From: Gottfriedia solisilvae
Lineage (GTDB): Bacteria > Bacillota > Bacilli > Bacillales > Bacillaceae_G
Length of the DNA: 64,000 nt
NCBI RefSeq assembly: GCF_002128405.1
Contig: NZ_NETJ01000002.1
Location: 806,001-870,000, forward strand
Direction: 5' to 3'
The notes under the pieces are model-generated. The model ran no database searches. It saw nothing but the letters and a program-made list of their open reading frames with translations, and had not been told where the DNA came from. The position numbers and the translations under genes are program-made. This document shows, piece after piece, positions 16,675 to 25,509 of the stretch. The first letter of the stretch is position 1. Every line of letters begins with the position of its first letter.

Positions 16675-17055
16675 TTATTTAATGGCTTTACGAGCAAGCT
16701 CATCAGCAACTTTATTTAAGTTTGATGGAATCCATTTAATGAAGAACAGGTCGAGCTGATTAATTAACAGTAGCGATTTTTCTAATAAGGGAATAAATAT
16801 TTCATTCTTTGAATATTCCTTATCAATACTCTGTTCAACAATTTTAGAGTCAGTTCGAAAGGAAACCATTGTAAGATCATTTTTAACACAATATTCAAGT
16901 GCAATCAGTAAAGCATGGAATTCAGCTTCATGATTTGACATTGATTCTAATGGAATACTTAAAAAGACAGGTTCTTTTATCCCTTTAATGAAAACGCCTG
17001 CCCCAGATGGACCAGGATTTCCTTTGGAAGCCCCGTCAATATAGACTTCAATCAT
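16675..17055 (-). CDS. ypdQ: RNase H-like protein (YpdQ type)
   Basis: A 126-aa RNase HI-fold protein. It begins with IEVYIDGASKGNPGPSGAG, the strand-loop that holds the first catalytic Asp. SNHEAEFHALLIALE supplies the Glu, VSFRTDSKIV the second Asp, and VADELARKA the fourth acidic residue. All four catalytic carboxylates are therefore present. B. subtilis YpdQ has the same size; reports there describe it as RNase H-like with doubtful hybrid-cutting activity. GGAGG precedes the ATG. It is first in the unit with the EamA gene. Confidence 0.85.
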   Translation of the reverse strand: MIEVYIDGASKGNPGPSGAGVFIKGIKEPVFLSIPLESMSNHEAEFHALLIALEYCVKNDLTMVSFRTDSKIVEQSIDKEYSKNEIFIPLLEKSLLLINQLDLFFIKWIPSNLNKVADELARKAIK

Positions 17056-17249
17056 AGTTAACCTCCGAAGTTTTATAACATCATTTTAGTATATATTCAA
17101 AAAAATGAAAACTTAAAACGAATTAAGAAAAAAAGATAGTTCAAATTATCTAATATTTACGTTACTTTTTTATTATAAATATATATAAATTCAGTCGTTT
17201 TAGAGAAGTAATAATGAATATAGACTACTCTCTAAGAAAGGTGAGTAAA

Positions 17250-17906
17250 ATGAAACTTAAGATTATTTGGAAGTATATAACGAAAAAAAAATATCAAATT
17301 ACATTAGATACGGACTGGTTGGAAACAAAAGAGGCACTATTATTGGCAGAAGACTTCGAGAGTACTGGTCGTACGAAAGAAATTATTTTTTTAGATCAAT
17401 TTGACTCACAATGGACAAAGAAACAAGTTATTAAATATTTAAAAGAATTAGAAGATGAACCTCATGATATCGTCATTTATTTTGATGGAGGATTTGATAT
17501 TGCAACAGGAATTTCAGGAGTAGGAGTCAGCTTATATTTTCAACAAAATGGGAAGAATTTCCGGAAACGATTTAATGAAAAATTAACTGGTTTATCAACA
17601 AATAATGAAGCTGAATTTGCTGCATTAGAAAATGCAATATTCTTATTAGAAGAAATGAATATTACGGGACAAATGATTTCTGTAAAAGGAGATTCTCAAG
17701 TGGTCATGAATCAAATCAGTGGGGACTGGCCTTGTTATGAAGAACAGCACGAGAGATTTATCAACCGAATTGAGAAAAAATGTAAACAGAATAAATTAAC
17801 CTTGCAGTTTGAATTATTAAAGAGAAATGATAACAAAGAAGCACATAATCTTGCAACTAGTGCTTTAAAAGGGAATAAAATAGAAAGTACGATTGAAGTC
17901 ACTTGA
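17250..17906 (+). CDS. ypeP: RNase H-like domain protein (YpeP type)
   Basis: A 218-aa protein. The N-terminal ~75 residues form a reductase-like or helicase-associated region with no motif I can name. The C-terminal ~140 residues are an RNase H fold with IYFDGGFD (first Asp), LSTNNEAEFAALENAI (Glu) and VKGDSQVVMNQI (second Asp), and NKEAHNLAT at the end. The ATG at 17250 follows AAAGGTGAG; an in-frame ATG at 17214 has no site. It lies divergent from ypdQ and 13 bp before the small zinc-finger gene, matching ypeP-ypeQ of B. subtilis. Confidence 0.85.
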   Translation: MKLKIIWKYITKKKYQITLDTDWLETKEALLLAEDFESTGRTKEIIFLDQFDSQWTKKQVIKYLKELEDEPHDIVIYFDGGFDIATGISGVGVSLYFQQNGKNFRKRFNEKLTGLSTNNEAEFAALENAIFLLEEMNITGQMISVKGDSQVVMNQISGDWPCYEEQHERFINRIEKKCKQNKLTLQFELLKRNDNKEAHNLATSALKGNKIESTIEVT

Positions 17907-17919
17907 AGAGGTGAATTAG

Positions 17920-18096
17920 ATGGAACGAAAAATAATTTTAGAAGAAATTGATACTTTATTAAAAAATTATTGTGAAGGTTGTTTTGTTTATAAAACTTTC
18001 CGTAAAGAACATAGTCAAAAATTTGCTCAATCCTTTTGTATTCAGAATTGTACAGTTGGAGAAAAAATAAAGAATATCGGCAAACAACTAACATAA
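17920..18096 (+). CDS. ypeQ: Small zinc-finger protein (YpeQ type)
   Basis: A 58-aa protein with four cysteines arranged Cys18-x2-Cys21 and Cys40-x3-Cys44, a likely zinc site, on a helical scaffold (MERKIILEEIDTLLKNYCEG at the start). B. subtilis YpeQ (about 60 aa) lies in the same position after ypeP. AAGAGGTG precedes the ATG, and the stop codon sits on the terminator. Function unknown. Confidence 0.82.
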   Translation: MERKIILEEIDTLLKNYCEGCFVYKTFRKEHSQKFAQSFCIQNCTVGEKIKNIGKQLT

Positions 18097-18128
18097 AAAG
18101 AAGGTACAGTTTCTGTACCTTCTTTTTT
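18096..18128. terminator. Bidirectional terminator between ypeQ and ypzA
   Basis: AAAAAGAAGGTACAG-ttt-CTGTACCTTCTTTTTT, a perfect stem of at least 12 bp serving the two convergent units. Confidence 0.93.
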
Positions 18129-18134
18129 AATTCA

Positions 18135-18380
18135 TTAAATTTGTGCTTCTCTAAGTTGTTGTTCAACTTGAGTTAATTCTTCTTCTTGCCTGATTAAAAA
18201 TTCTTCATCTAAATCAGTTGCAAGAGACTTCATTTTCTCAAGTTGACTTCTTGCTTGAGTAATCGCATCTGTAGCGTCTGTTAATTGTTGTTGATCCATA
18301 CTCATTGTTGCATAGCCAACTAATTTTTGTGCAGCTTTCACTTTCATTTCAACTTGTTCAAAATTATTAAAATCTGACAT
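18135..18380 (-). CDS. ypzA: DUF2564 family protein (YpzA type)
   Basis: An 81-aa acidic, glutamine-rich helical protein (MSDFNNFEQVEMKVKAAQKL at the start). The heptad spacing suggests a helical hairpin or coiled coil. Length, composition and place between ypeQ and cspD match B. subtilis YpzA (DUF2564). AGGAGG lies eight bases before the ATG at 18380. Function unknown; B. subtilis members are associated with late growth or sporulation. Confidence 0.75.
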   Translation of the reverse strand: MSDFNNFEQVEMKVKAAQKLVGYATMSMDQQQLTDATDAITQARSQLEKMKSLATDLDEEFLIRQEEELTQVEQQLREAQI

Positions 18381-18556
18381 ATAATACCTCCTTATTTCAC
18401 TTCGTATTATTCCCAAAACATAAGAGATTCATTTATATATGAAGTAGAATTTTCTGTTATCAAATTAGCTAAATAAAGTAGAAATTTTTTAGTTCTTTTA
18501 CAGAAGAAAATTTAAGTTTTATAATGAGGTAATAATAAATGTTTGGAGGCTATCAA

Positions 18557-18994
18557 ATGTCAGCAGAACAAGTCATACCGTTTATATCAAAGCAAAGAAT
18601 TACTCCATTTCTTACATTTTGCGGCAATGCGGAAAAAGCAATGAATTATTATGTTCGTATTTTTCCGAATTCAAAAATCGTTTCTCTTCGAAGATTTACG
18701 AAAGAAGACAGAGGTGTAGAGGGAAAAATCCTGAATGGCATCATTGAAATTTTAGGGCAGTCTTTTATGGTATTGGATATGGAAAAGGAATCTTGTCCTG
18801 CTTTTACTTGGGCTGTTTCATTTTACATAGAATGCAATGACGATGCTGAGTTTGATTTAATTTTTGATGGATTGAAGGCTGATGGCCAAGTACTCATGGG
18901 TCCAGTAGAAATGAATGATTTTAGTAAGGTAACCTGGGTTACTGATTGTTTTGGAGTTACTTGGCAACTAGTGTTAAGAAAATTTAAATCTTAA
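18557..18994 (+). CDS. VOC-superfamily protein (PhnB / 3-demethylubiquinone methyltransferase-like)
   Basis: A 145-aa protein of the PhnB branch of the glyoxalase/VOC fold: ITPFLTFCGNAEKAMNYYVR, then IFPNSKI, and the C-terminal KVTWVTDCFGVTWQLVL. The usual name borrows from UbiG-type annotation, but these are metal-site or ligand-binding proteins without a methyltransferase domain. The ATG at 18557 follows TGGAGG; the ATG at 18539 overlaps that site. Substrate unknown. Confidence 0.83.
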   Translation: MSAEQVIPFISKQRITPFLTFCGNAEKAMNYYVRIFPNSKIVSLRRFTKEDRGVEGKILNGIIEILGQSFMVLDMEKESCPAFTWAVSFYIECNDDAEFDLIFDGLKADGQVLMGPVEMNDFSKVTWVTDCFGVTWQLVLRKFKS

Positions 18995-19041
18995 ACATTC
19001 GACTGTAAGTTTTTTGAATTATTTCTTATTAATATATACAT

Positions 19042-19071
19042 AAAAAAAGGACTGAAATAATCAGTCCTTTA
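19042..19071. terminator. Bidirectional terminator between VOC gene and cspD
   Basis: AAAGGACTGA, a 5-nt loop, then TCAGTCCTTT, with an A run on the left giving T's for the minus-strand csp transcript. Confidence 0.85.
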
Positions 19072-19087
19072 TGTAGTCAAAGTTGTA

Positions 19088-19285
19088 TTAGATCTTTACT
19101 ACGTTAGCAGCTTGAGGTCCACGGTTACCTTCAACGATGTCAAAAGAAACTTCTTGGCCTTCGTCTAATGATTTGAATCCATCGTTTTGGATAGCTGAGA
19201 AATGTACGAATACATCATCTCCACCTTCAACTTCGATAAAGCCAAATCCTTTTTCATTGTTAAACCATTTTACTTTACCTTGCAT
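19088..19285 (-). CDS. cspD: Cold-shock protein (CspD/CspB type)
   Basis: A 65-aa OB-fold RNA chaperone. RNP1 (KGFGFIEV) and RNP2 (VFVHFSAI) are intact, and [15 protein letters not shown] is the standard start. It binds single-stranded RNA or DNA and helps translation at low temperature. AGGAGG lies ahead of the ATG at 19285. Position after ypzA matches cspD of B. subtilis. A promoter predicts a leader of about 80 nt, which in this family often carries cold-induced control. Confidence 0.95.
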   Translation of the reverse strand: MQGKVKWFNNEKGFGFIEVEGGDDVFVHFSAIQNDGFKSLDEGQEVSFDIVEGNRGPQAANVVKI

Positions 19286-19373
19286 ACTTCTTTTCCTCCT
19301 AAAACATTGCACATGAAAGCGCGTAAAAATTTGCATTTATTTAGTTTATTATGACTTAATAAATGTTGAAATT

Positions 19374-19402
19374 AATATACAACTATTAGAAATAGAAGTC
19401 AA
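19374..19402 (-). promoter_or_regulatory. Sigma-A promoter of the cold-shock gene
   Basis: Minus strand TTGACT (19402-19397), a 17-bp spacer and TATATT (19379-19374). Predicted start near 19367 leaves an ~80-nt AU-rich leader before the csp start. Confidence 0.6.
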
Positions 19403-19488
19403 GTAAGCGCTTAACGACTTAATTTGTACACAATATACATTATTTTGACATAAGTTTTGCTTGAAAATATTAATTATATGTGAAAGTG

Positions 19489-19517
19489 TTCACAAAGTAT
19501 TCAAGAATGATTATAAT
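19489..19517 (+). promoter_or_regulatory. Sigma-A promoter of the 74-aa hypothetical gene
   Basis: TTCACA (19489-19494), a 17-bp spacer and TATAAT (19512-19517). The sequence over and after the -10 (GATTATAATGATAATTG) is a partial match to a Fur box, too weak to call. Confidence 0.5.
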
Positions 19518-19575
19518 GATAATTGTAAATGGATTATGATCAGTAGACATGCTAAAAGAGATGGAGAGATGACCT

Positions 19576-19800
19576 ATGATACATTGTAACTGGATTAACT
19601 TTCAATTTGAGAATGAAGCACTTACACAGGAACGATTTGAAGAAATGATGGACGATCACTTTCAAGCAGTAAAGTTAGATGAGACAGGATTCCCGCAATA
19701 TATTTGGACATCAAATTTTGTATTTATTGTAATCAGACGAGTTAAATTAATAGAGGAAGTAGAATTTAAACAAATCCCTAGAAATCCTGCTTGTGAGTAA
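19576..19800 (+). CDS. Hypothetical protein, 74 aa
   Basis: A small soluble protein, acidic at its N-terminal half and ending in PRNPACE. No family is recognised. Support for expression is a sigma-A promoter about 60 bp upstream with optimal spacing and GGAGAG before the ATG. It lies divergent from the cold-shock gene and ahead of topB. Confidence 0.55.
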   Translation: MIHCNWINFQFENEALTQERFEEMMDDHFQAVKLDETGFPQYIWTSNFVFIVIRRVKLIEEVEFKQIPRNPACE

Positions 19801-19836
19801 TTACCAACTAAAACGTTAAGACTACAATTTTTAATG

Positions 19837-19869
19837 ATGGAATTCCCTCTTAATTGATGGGAATTCCAT
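19837..19869. promoter_or_regulatory. 11-bp inverted repeat built from two GGAATTCC palindromes
   Basis: ATGGAATTCCC and GGGAATTCCAT are separated by 11 nt. Each arm contains the self-complementary GGAATTCC, with centres 21 bp apart (two helical turns). There is no T run after it. It lies 135 bp before topB, so it may be a terminator of the small gene or an operator. Confidence 0.4.
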
Positions 19870-20003
19870 TGATCATTAACCCCCAATTTAATTTCCTCAA
19901 TGGACCACAAAACACTTTTTTTATTTTCCATGTGATTAATACGTTATATAATAATGTGATGATATAAATAGATAGATAAAATTGTTTAAATGTGAGGATT
20001 AAC

Positions 20004-22175
20004 ATGAAATTAATAATAGCGGAGAAGCCTGATCAAGGATTAAAACTAGCTGCACCATTTCAATTTCAAAAGAAAAAGGGCTATTTAATCATTCAACCAA
20101 ATGAGTTTTTCCCTAAGGGGGCTTACTTAACTTGGGCAATTGGTCACTTATGTGAGCTGTTATCTCCAGAAGAGTATGATGAAAAATGGAAAAAATGGTC
20201 TCTTACGACTCTACCAATAATACCGAATCGTTTTCAGCATAAAGTAACAAAAGGAAAATATGATCAATTTTCCATCATTAAGAATTTAGTCCATACAGAT
20301 GAAGTGAGTGAAATCATACTTGCAGGAGACTGTGAGCGTGAAGGAGAGCATATCGTCAGACTAATATTAAATCTTGCAGGAAATAAAAAACCAATGAAAC
20401 GACTCTGGATTTCTTCCTTAACAGAAAATGCTGTGAGAAAAGGATTCAGTCAACTATTAGATGAAGGTGAGACAAAGAATTTATTTTTTGAAGCATATAG
20501 TCGTGCCTGTGCGGATTGGCTTGTAGGAATGAATGCATCACGTGTATATTCATTGCATCTTCAAAAGAAAGGGATTCAAGATGTATTTTCACTTGGCAGA
20601 GTACAAACACCTACTTTAGCATTGATTGTAAAAAGAGAACTTGAAATTGAAAAATTCCAATCAGAACCATTTTGGGAAGTATTTGCGACATTTCAATTTG
20701 GAAAAGATAAGTTTTTTGGTAAATGGCATAAAGATCAAGACTCGAAAATTAAAACAAAAGAATTAGCAGAAAAAATTGCAACGTTTTGTGTTGAAAAAGA
20801 AGCTCATATAACTGAAATTGAGCAGGAACGAAAAGAGTTTCATCCGCCTTTTTTATATAATTTATCTTCTTTACAAGCAGACGCAAATGCTAAATTTAAA
20901 TTTTCACCACAGAAAACGTTAGAAATAGCGCAAAAACTTTATGTTAAAGGGATTATTTCATATCCAAGGTCAGATTCAAGCTTTATAACGAAAGAAGAGG
21001 CATTAATGCTGCCTGATATTCTTAAAAAACTACAAAATATTGAGCAGTTTCAAGGATTTTTTCCGTTACCAAATCCTTCGATTCTAAATAATAGTCGCTA
21101 TGTAAACGAAAAAAAAGTGACAGACCACTATGCGATTATACCAACTGAACAAGTACCTTCTATGAATAAATTAAACGATGAGGAACAAAAAATATATGAA
21201 TTAATTGTCAATCGATTAATTAGTGCTCACTATGAAAGTGCAATCTTTGATTATACGACTATTCATACACTTGTTGACCAACGTGCAAGCTTTGTATCTA
21301 AAGGAAAAACCTTAATTCAAGAAGGATGGAGAAAAGTAATTTTTGAAAAATCAAAGGAAAAAAATACAGACGAACAAAATCTGCCTATTGTTTCTACAGG
21401 GGATCAAGGTATTGTAAAGAAAGTTGAAGTGAAAGAGAAGAAAACGCAACCTCCTAAAAGATATACAGAAGGGCAATTGATTACATTAATGAAATCAGCT
21501 GGTAAACATCTTGAAAACCCAGAGTTAACGAAAATTTTAAATAAAACAGAAGGTCTTGGTACTGAAGCAACCAGAGCGGGTATTATTGGGACTTTAAAAA
21601 ATAGAAAGTATATCGACGTAAAGAAAAATCAAGTTTATGCAACTGATAAAGGAAAGTTAATTATTTACGCACTTGGCGAAAATATTTTAACATCTCCTGA
21701 AATGACTGCTAAATGGGAGCAGAGATTAAGTGAGATTGGTGACGGTAAAGCAAGTAGCATTGATTTTATGGATCAAGCAAAAAAGCTAACAGAAAAAATA
21801 ATTCATGATGCGTTTCAAAATGAATCTCAATGGAACTTTTCAGATTATCGTATAGATGAAATGAAAAGCGCCAAATTTGGTAGTAAAAAGAAATCCACTA
21901 GTGTAGGTAAATGTATTAAATGTGATGGGAAACTAGTAGATAAAGGTACTTTTTACGGGTGCGACAATTACCAGAAAACAAAGTGTACCGTTACAATTTC
22001 AAAGAAAATATTAGGCAAATCTATCACGAAAACGATTATTAAGCAATTATTATCAAAAGAGCCAACAGAAGTTATTCAAGGTTTTGTTAAAGATGGAAAT
22101 CAATTTGATGCTTCTTTAAAATTTTCTGAAGAAGGTAAGATTATCTTTGTGCATACATCGAAGAATCAATCATAA
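20004..22175 (+). CDS. topB: DNA topoisomerase III
   Basis: A 723-aa type IA topoisomerase that relaxes and decatenates DNA through a transient 5'-phosphotyrosine link. The Toprim strand IIAEKPDQ opens the protein, GDCEREGEHI carries the metal-binding acids, and the active-site Tyr320 lies in SYPRSDSSF. The GLGTEATRAGII motif is present. The C-terminus has a CxxC-x(n)-CxNYxxxxC zinc-finger-like segment. B. subtilis TopB is 727 aa. I start at the ATG at 20004, with TGTGAGG upstream, because family members begin MKLIIAEKP. Confidence 0.95.
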   Translation: MKLIIAEKPDQGLKLAAPFQFQKKKGYLIIQPNEFFPKGAYLTWAIGHLCELLSPEEYDEKWKKWSLTTLPIIPNRFQHKVTKGKYDQFSIIKNLVHTDEVSEIILAGDCEREGEHIVRLILNLAGNKKPMKRLWISSLTENAVRKGFSQLLDEGETKNLFFEAYSRACADWLVGMNASRVYSLHLQKKGIQDVFSLGRVQTPTLALIVKRELEIEKFQSEPFWEVFATFQFGKDKFFGKWHKDQDSKIKTKELAEKIATFCVEKEAHITEIEQERKEFHPPFLYNLSSLQADANAKFKFSPQKTLEIAQKLYVKGIISYPRSDSSFITKEEALMLPDILKKLQNIEQFQGFFPLPNPSILNNSRYVNEKKVTDHYAIIPTEQVPSMNKLNDEEQKIYELIVNRLISAHYESAIFDYTTIHTLVDQRASFVSKGKTLIQEGWRKVIFEKSKEKNTDEQNLPIVSTGDQGIVKKVEVKEKKTQPPKRYTEGQLITLMKSAGKHLENPELTKILNKTEGLGTEATRAGIIGTLKNRKYIDVKKNQVYATDKGKLIIYALGENILTSPEMTAKWEQRLSEIGDGKASSIDFMDQAKKLTEKIIHDAFQNESQWNFSDYRIDEMKSAKFGSKKKSTSVGKCIKCDGKLVDKGTFYGCDNYQKTKCTVTISKKILGKSITKTIIKQLLSKEPTEVIQGFVKDGNQFDASLKFSEEGKIIFVHTSKNQS

Positions 22176-22260
22176 ATTTTGAATGCTACAATTTTACTAA
22201 AATTGAACTCCCATCATTGTATAAGAAATAAATACAAAAATAGTCAAATAGAGAATAAAT

Positions 22261-22316
22261 AAGAAATAGGGTACTCAAAATACAACTGTATGATGAGCTA
22301 CCTTATTTCTTTTTTG
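22261..22316 (+). terminator. Terminator of topB
   Basis: AAGAAATAgGGTA pairs with TACCtTATTTCTT across a 26-nt loop and is followed by T's. Confidence 0.7.
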
Positions 22317-22419
22317 ATAAACTTTTCCTCTTTCAAATCGTACAAAATCCCTTATTCCTTTATTGATTACCCATCATCATGTTAAACTATCAACAAATAC
22401 AAACTTAGAAGGTGAGATC

Positions 22420-22788
22420 ATGATTTGTTTTTTAGAAAATACTTTTCAATTAAAATTACATAAAAATGATAAAGATGAATACGCCATCATCGTAACTGAT
22501 GAGGGGATATTTAGTGAAGCGGACTTGGAGAAGCAACCGAGTACTTATGTAAAATTTATTTTAAATGAATATGACGAATTAACAATTGATTGGTTTGTAG
22601 ATAATGTGAACCGCTTTACAGTTAAAAGTTTACAAGTACATCAAATGGTATTGATTAATGATGAAGATGAATGTTCAATTCAATTCGTAATTGAAAGATG
22701 GCAAAGTAGAATGTTTAAGATTGAATGGAAACCATCATTACATATCGAATTCGGCTTGTACTATGAAGTATGTGATGACTGTGACTAA
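22420..22788 (+). CDS. Hypothetical protein, 122 aa
   Basis: A soluble beta-rich acidic protein (MICFLENTFQLKLHKNDKDE at the start) ending in EVCDDCD, a Cys-x2-Cys tail. I recognise no family. AGAAGGTGAGATC precedes the ATG at 22420; an ATG at 22363 in frame has no site. Its last codon overlaps the end of the convergent YkvI gene by four bases, with no terminator between them, so each transcript probably reads antisense into the other. Confidence 0.65.
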   Translation: MICFLENTFQLKLHKNDKDEYAIIVTDEGIFSEADLEKQPSTYVKFILNEYDELTIDWFVDNVNRFTVKSLQVHQMVLINDEDECSIQFVIERWQSRMFKIEWKPSLHIEFGLYYEVCDDCD

Positions 22789-23837
22789 GAAGACTTATTT
22801 TTCGGTTTCAATAAAGTTAAAATGATAAAAAAGCTAATCCAACCTATTAAAGGATATAAGAATGTTAATAAAGGACCATACCCAATGACACTAATAAATA
22901 GACAACAAATTAGGATTAAAATGACAACTAAATCGTTATTTAATCGGATGATTGAACTAATCTGTCTCGACATTCCGTAAACATTCCCAACTAAAGTTGT
23001 AAAGATTTCAGCTAAAATCACCATTAGAAAAAAGTAATAAAATACTGGATGGATCTGTTTAATTACTTCAACCATAGGAATTTCATATTGGTGGAAATTT
23101 ACCACTTTAGATACGTTTAAATGAATCAGTAAGAGGATAATTCCTAATATAAGGCCACCTAATATTCCACCACTCACAATAGAAGATTTGTCTTTGCATT
23201 CTGATCCAATCGGTACTAATACAGCTTGGGCTAATGCCATATTTAAGCATACATATGTAATTGGTTTAGTAAAAACTGATAGATTAAGACCATTTAATGA
23301 TGGCAGCATATTGTTTACGTTAAAGTCACTAAAAGAAAATGGTAAATACGAATTAATAAACACTGCAACGATAAAAGCACACATGATTGGTACCACAGTG
23401 TTATTTAAGCTAAATAATCCACTAGTTCCTTTTCTTAAGACCATAAAAGTAAGAAAGATAAATAGAATTGAACCGATAAATGAATGAAAGTGTAAGTAGT
23501 TTTTGAATACTGCACCTGCCCCCGAAAGCATGACACTTGTAACCCCTAATAACACAAAAAATAAAAGACCATTTATGATATTCCCACCAAGTTCACCAAA
23601 CAGTAATACATTAAATTGCTGGGCCGACTTTAATTGATATGTATGTGCAATCTCCATAATTTTTGTTCCAAACCAACAAAATAAAATAGTGGCAAATAAT
23701 ATACCTAATGCCCCATATACCCCATTTATTGAAAAGAACTCTACGATCTCTTTTCCTGTTGCAAATCCTGCTCCAATCACAGTGCCAACATATGTAAATG
23801 CAATGTTCCGAACCTCTTTATTCATATTGAGTTTCAT
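22785..23837 (-). CDS. YkvI-family integral membrane transporter
   Basis: A 350-aa protein with about ten transmembrane helices, of the YkvI group in the amino acid-polyamine-cation superfamily. It begins with FTYVGTVIGAGFATGKEIVEFF, where the unwound GAGFA segment is the typical substrate-site break in helix 1. The substrate is not known. GGAGG lies eight bases before the ATG at 23837. Single-gene unit, convergent with the 122-aa gene. Confidence 0.82.
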   Translation of the reverse strand: MKLNMNKEVRNIAFTYVGTVIGAGFATGKEIVEFFSINGVYGALGILFATILFCWFGTKIMEIAHTYQLKSAQQFNVLLFGELGGNIINGLLFFVLLGVTSVMLSGAGAVFKNYLHFHSFIGSILFIFLTFMVLRKGTSGLFSLNNTVVPIMCAFIVAVFINSYLPFSFSDFNVNNMLPSLNGLNLSVFTKPITYVCLNMALAQAVLVPIGSECKDKSSIVSGGILGGLILGIILLLIHLNVSKVVNFHQYEIPMVEVIKQIHPVFYYFFLMVILAEIFTTLVGNVYGMSRQISSIIRLNNDLVVILILICCLFISVIGYGPLLTFLYPLIGWISFFIILTLLKPKNKSS

Positions 23838-24029
23838 AGGAAGTCCTCCTAAAAGTAGTACTAAATTGTATGTTTCATTTTGATAAATTAGACATGCTCT
23901 ACTAATTTATCTTTATGAATGATGAGAATGGAAAAGAATGCGATGTTTTGAAATGAAAGTCAATTATTACAATTTACCAGCTTTTTATAATGTGTTAAAG
24001 TGAGTAAGTTAGAAGGGGGACGGGATACA

Positions 24030-25313
24030 ATGAATATTCTTAAATGGAATTTCAATATGAAAGTTCGACTTGTAGCTGAATTTTTCTTTGGCTTATTTTT
24101 CTGGATGTATTTACCGTTTTTATCGATTTACTTTTCAGAAGAATTAGGAAAAGTGACTGCAGGAGTACTATTAATGTGTTCACAAGCTGTTGGTGTTTTT
24201 GCAAATCTGATCGGTGGTTATTTGGCTGATACGTACGGGAGAAAACGGATGATGGTGATTTCATCTTATATTCAAACGGCTGGAATAGTCTTAATAACAA
24301 TTGCAAATTCAGCAATTTTAGAATCACCATGGCTTACTTTTATTGGCTTTGCAATTATCAGTATTACACAAATGCTATATATGCCTGCAAGTTCGGCAAT
24401 GGTCGCAGATACAGTTAAAGATAAAGATGAAAGAAATTTAGTTTTCGCTGTATTTTATACGATGATTAATATCAATGTAGTGATTGGCCCGATTATTGGT
24501 GGATTATTATTCTTTACAGCAAGATTTGAATTATTTACTGCATCTACTATTATTTTCTTAGCAGTTGCACTTATGATTACCTTTTTAATAAAAGAGTCTT
24601 TACCGGTAGATGAAAATAGAGAGAAGGAAGAAAGTGTTTCAAAAGTAGTCATGAAACAAATTAAAAATTATCGCGTTATTTTTACTGATAAAGTATTCTT
24701 TTTATTTGTTTTCGCTGGTATATTAATCTCTCAAACTTTTACACAATTAGATTTATTATTGGCTGTTTATATAAAAGAATCGATTCCTGTTCAAACATTA
24801 TTTTCATTTGGGGATTTTATTTTAAAAACAAATAGTGAAACATTATTTAGTTGGACAATCGCCGAAAATGGCTTGATTGTAGCATTATTTACTGTTATTA
24901 TCACTAAGTTTACTAACAAATTTAACGATAGAATGTTATTCCTTATCTCATCTATTTGTTATGCATTTTCAATGCTATTATTTGGTTTTACAATCTCTGC
25001 ATATGTCATATTTATTGCTATGGCAATCTTTACATTAGGAGAGATTTTAGTCGTAGGAATACAAAATGCATTTATTGCGAAAATTGCACCTGAAAACCAA
25101 AGAGCGCAATATTTTGCGGCAGCGGGGTTAAGATGGTCAGTCGGAAGAACAATCGCGCCATTGACAATACCTTTAGCAGGTTTAATTGGTTATAAATTAA
25201 CATTTATTATCATTGCTTTATTGGCTTTAACAGGGGCATATTTGTTCGAAGTGATGTTTAAGGAAATGAAGAAAAGACCAGATCTTTTAATGGATGATTA
25301 TAAAGCTGGATAA
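24030..25313 (+). CDS. Major facilitator superfamily transporter
   Basis: A 427-aa twelve-helix MFS protein. The loop-2/3 signature GGYLADTYGRKRMM is the standard DRxGRR-type motif of the drug-proton antiporter branch, and GPIIGGLL in helix 5 resembles the efflux motif C. It is most likely an exporter of unknown substrate. The ATG at 24030 follows AAGGGGGACGGG; an upstream in-frame GTG at 24000 has a weaker context. A repeat element lies directly after the stop. Confidence 0.83.
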   Translation: MNILKWNFNMKVRLVAEFFFGLFFWMYLPFLSIYFSEELGKVTAGVLLMCSQAVGVFANLIGGYLADTYGRKRMMVISSYIQTAGIVLITIANSAILESPWLTFIGFAIISITQMLYMPASSAMVADTVKDKDERNLVFAVFYTMININVVIGPIIGGLLFFTARFELFTASTIIFLAVALMITFLIKESLPVDENREKEESVSKVVMKQIKNYRVIFTDKVFFLFVFAGILISQTFTQLDLLLAVYIKESIPVQTLFSFGDFILKTNSETLFSWTIAENGLIVALFTVIITKFTNKFNDRMLFLISSICYAFSMLLFGFTISAYVIFIAMAIFTLGEILVVGIQNAFIAKIAPENQRAQYFAAAGLRWSVGRTIAPLTIPLAGLIGYKLTFIIIALLALTGAYLFEVMFKEMKKRPDLLMDDYKAG

Positions 25314-25455
25314 AAAAAGGACCCTTTCAAATTAGTGAAAAACGCTCGCTTTCTTTGTTGCTTCGCCTGCTTGCGGTGCTCATTACCGTATAAGGTAATT
25401 CTGCTCCTCATCAGTCTTCGCGCCTCGAAAGACAAGCGTTTTCAATCAGTTTGAA
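25312..25455. repeat. Dispersed repeat family A, copy 1, with terminal inverted repeats
   Basis: A ~130-bp element (25326-25455). The core of ~105 bp is about 85-90 % identical by eye to the reverse complement of 43456-43586. Its ends are inverted: TTTCAAATTAGTGAAAAACGCT on the left faces AGCGTTTTCAATCAGTTTGAA on the right. An orphan terminator arm (AAAAAGGACCC, ending 25324) precedes it, and a full terminator with the same arm follows at 25486. No coding capacity is visible. Confidence 0.8.
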
Positions 25456-25485
25456 TCTCTAAGTTTATGTTTTTGTCAAAAAAAT

Positions 25486-25509
25486 AAAAGGACCCATTAG
25501 GGTCCTTTT
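25486..25509. terminator. Bidirectional terminator between MFS and znuA-like genes
   Basis: AAAAGGACCC-atta-GGGTCCTTTT, a perfect 10-bp stem overlapping the stop codon of the minus-strand gene. Confidence 0.9.

Noticed and set aside
19505-19530. Possible Fur box before the 74-aa gene
   Set aside because: Only about 13 of 19 positions match, and most of the match is explained by the -10 box.
19662-19931. 89-codon minus-strand open frame overlapping the 74-aa gene
   Set aside because: No ribosome site, and the plus-strand gene has a promoter and a ribosome site; the palindrome at 19837 lies inside it.
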